This document shows, piece by piece, positions 63,849 through 64,000 of a stretch of 64,000 nucleotides of DNA. Location: NCBI RefSeq assembly GCF_034006445.1, contig NZ_JAVESS010000001.1, forward strand, positions 581,923-645,922, read 5' to 3'. A program made the translations under genes and the position numbers. The DNA is from Desulfovibrio sp. (lineage in GTDB: Bacteria > Desulfobacterota > Desulfovibrionia > Desulfovibrionales > Desulfovibrionaceae). The notes under the pieces were generated by a model. That model saw nothing but the letters and a program-made list of their open reading frames with translations. It did no database searches and was not told the DNA's origin. Each line of letters opens with the position of its first letter. Position 1 is the first letter of the stretch.

Positions 63849-63924
63849 GCCTTAGCCGTTAGCGCTGCAAGCACTTTACGGATAAGGACAGCAGAGCGAG
63901 GAAATAGCTTTGGGGTAAAATCAC

Positions 63925-63958
63925 AAAGCTCCCCGCGCGAGTAGCAGCGGGGAGCTTT
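63925..63958 (-). terminator. rRNA operon terminator (proximal copy)
   Basis: Perfect 12-bp stem AAAGCTCCCCGC/GCGGGGAGCTTT, 10-base loop. On the minus strand it follows the 5S gene end by 8 bases. Only a short U-run (stem ends TTT). Confidence 0.8.
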
Positions 63959-63965
63959 AAAAGAT

Positions 63966-64000
63966 GTTGGCAGCGGCCTACTTTCCCACATGACGTTATG
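63966..64000 (-). rRNA. rrf: 5S ribosomal RNA, 3' end (partial, continues past the window)
   Basis: The minus strand ends in GTGGGAAAGTAGG-CCGCTGCCAA, the universally conserved 3' part of bacterial 5S rRNA. The gene enters from the right edge, so an rRNA operon reading leftwards lies beyond the window. Confidence 0.85.

Noticed and set aside
63467..63991. Long frames on the minus strand over the GC-rich repeats, including 63246-63842 and 62797-63135
   Set aside because: They run through repeat copies, the terminator and the 5S end, and copies carry the same peptide pieces only because the DNA is repeated.

Overview
The window looks like chromosomal DNA of a Desulfovibrio, most likely a D. 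desulfuricans-type strain. The best pointer is a dicistronic bacterioferritin + type II rubredoxin operon (47.7-47.0 kb): the rubredoxin has the rare C-x4-C spacing, and the ferritin has the diiron and haem-methionine residues known from D. desulfuricans. A CheB/HEAT/CheR/ParA/CheW/CheY/CheA operon, a VCBS/RTX giant adhesin and GC-rich genes broken by AT-rich islands fit the same genus. No search could be run, so the species call is inference.

Layout. 0-1.66 kb: the right end of a prophage (tail-fibre C-terminus, tail assembly chaperone, two small unknown genes), closing at what looks like the 3' end of a tRNA-type gene used as attachment site. 1.66-5.0 kb: a decayed, partly AT-rich island with an IS3-type transposase remnant and a multi-pass membrane protein, bounded on the right by a degenerate second copy of the att/terminator sequence. 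5.3-6.3 kb: a MarR regulator with two palindromic operators and a flavin-binding PPOX-fold protein. 7.8-16.4 kb: a ~2,820-residue LapA-like adhesin behind a hairpin-rich leader. 16.6-19.5 kb: tatA, a double-ACT protein, glycerol kinase, tRNA-Leu. 19.8-31.8 kb: a full urea module, urtABCDE then ureDABC and ureEFG, behind a good sigma-54 promoter; it imports urea and hydrolyses it with a nickel urease, presumably under nitrogen control. 31.9-35.1 kb: an anion transporter, a putative phage abortive-infection membrane protein and tRNA-Pro. 35.3-45.1 kb: the chemosensory operon. 45.3-46.6 kb: rpmB and a rhomboid protease. 47.0-48.4 kb: Rd2, Bfr and a PerR-like Fur protein, an iron and oxygen defence group. 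49.5-62.0 kb: an envelope-glycan region with glucokinase, HldE, an ABC-ATPase/glycosyltransferase fusion with its FtsX-type permease, a GT21-like and a GT4 glycosyltransferase, a polysaccharide deacetylase, a phosphodiesterase-type hydrolase and an EamA transporter. 62.1-64.0 kb: three large GC-rich repeats, then two [terminator + 5S rRNA 3' end] units at the downstream end of an rRNA operon that reads in from the right on the minus strand.

The most unusual item is the single ORF at 52055-54025, which joins a LolD/MacB-type ABC ATPase to a GT4 glycosyltransferase and sits next to an FtsX-type permease in an apparent operon with hldE and glk. Other items worth attention are the LapG-type cleavage motif and attenuator-like leader of the adhesin, a CheA with a third HPt domain lacking its histidine, the abortive-infection candidate beside tRNA-Pro, and a family of intergenic elements with TAGAGCA/TGCTCTA ends.
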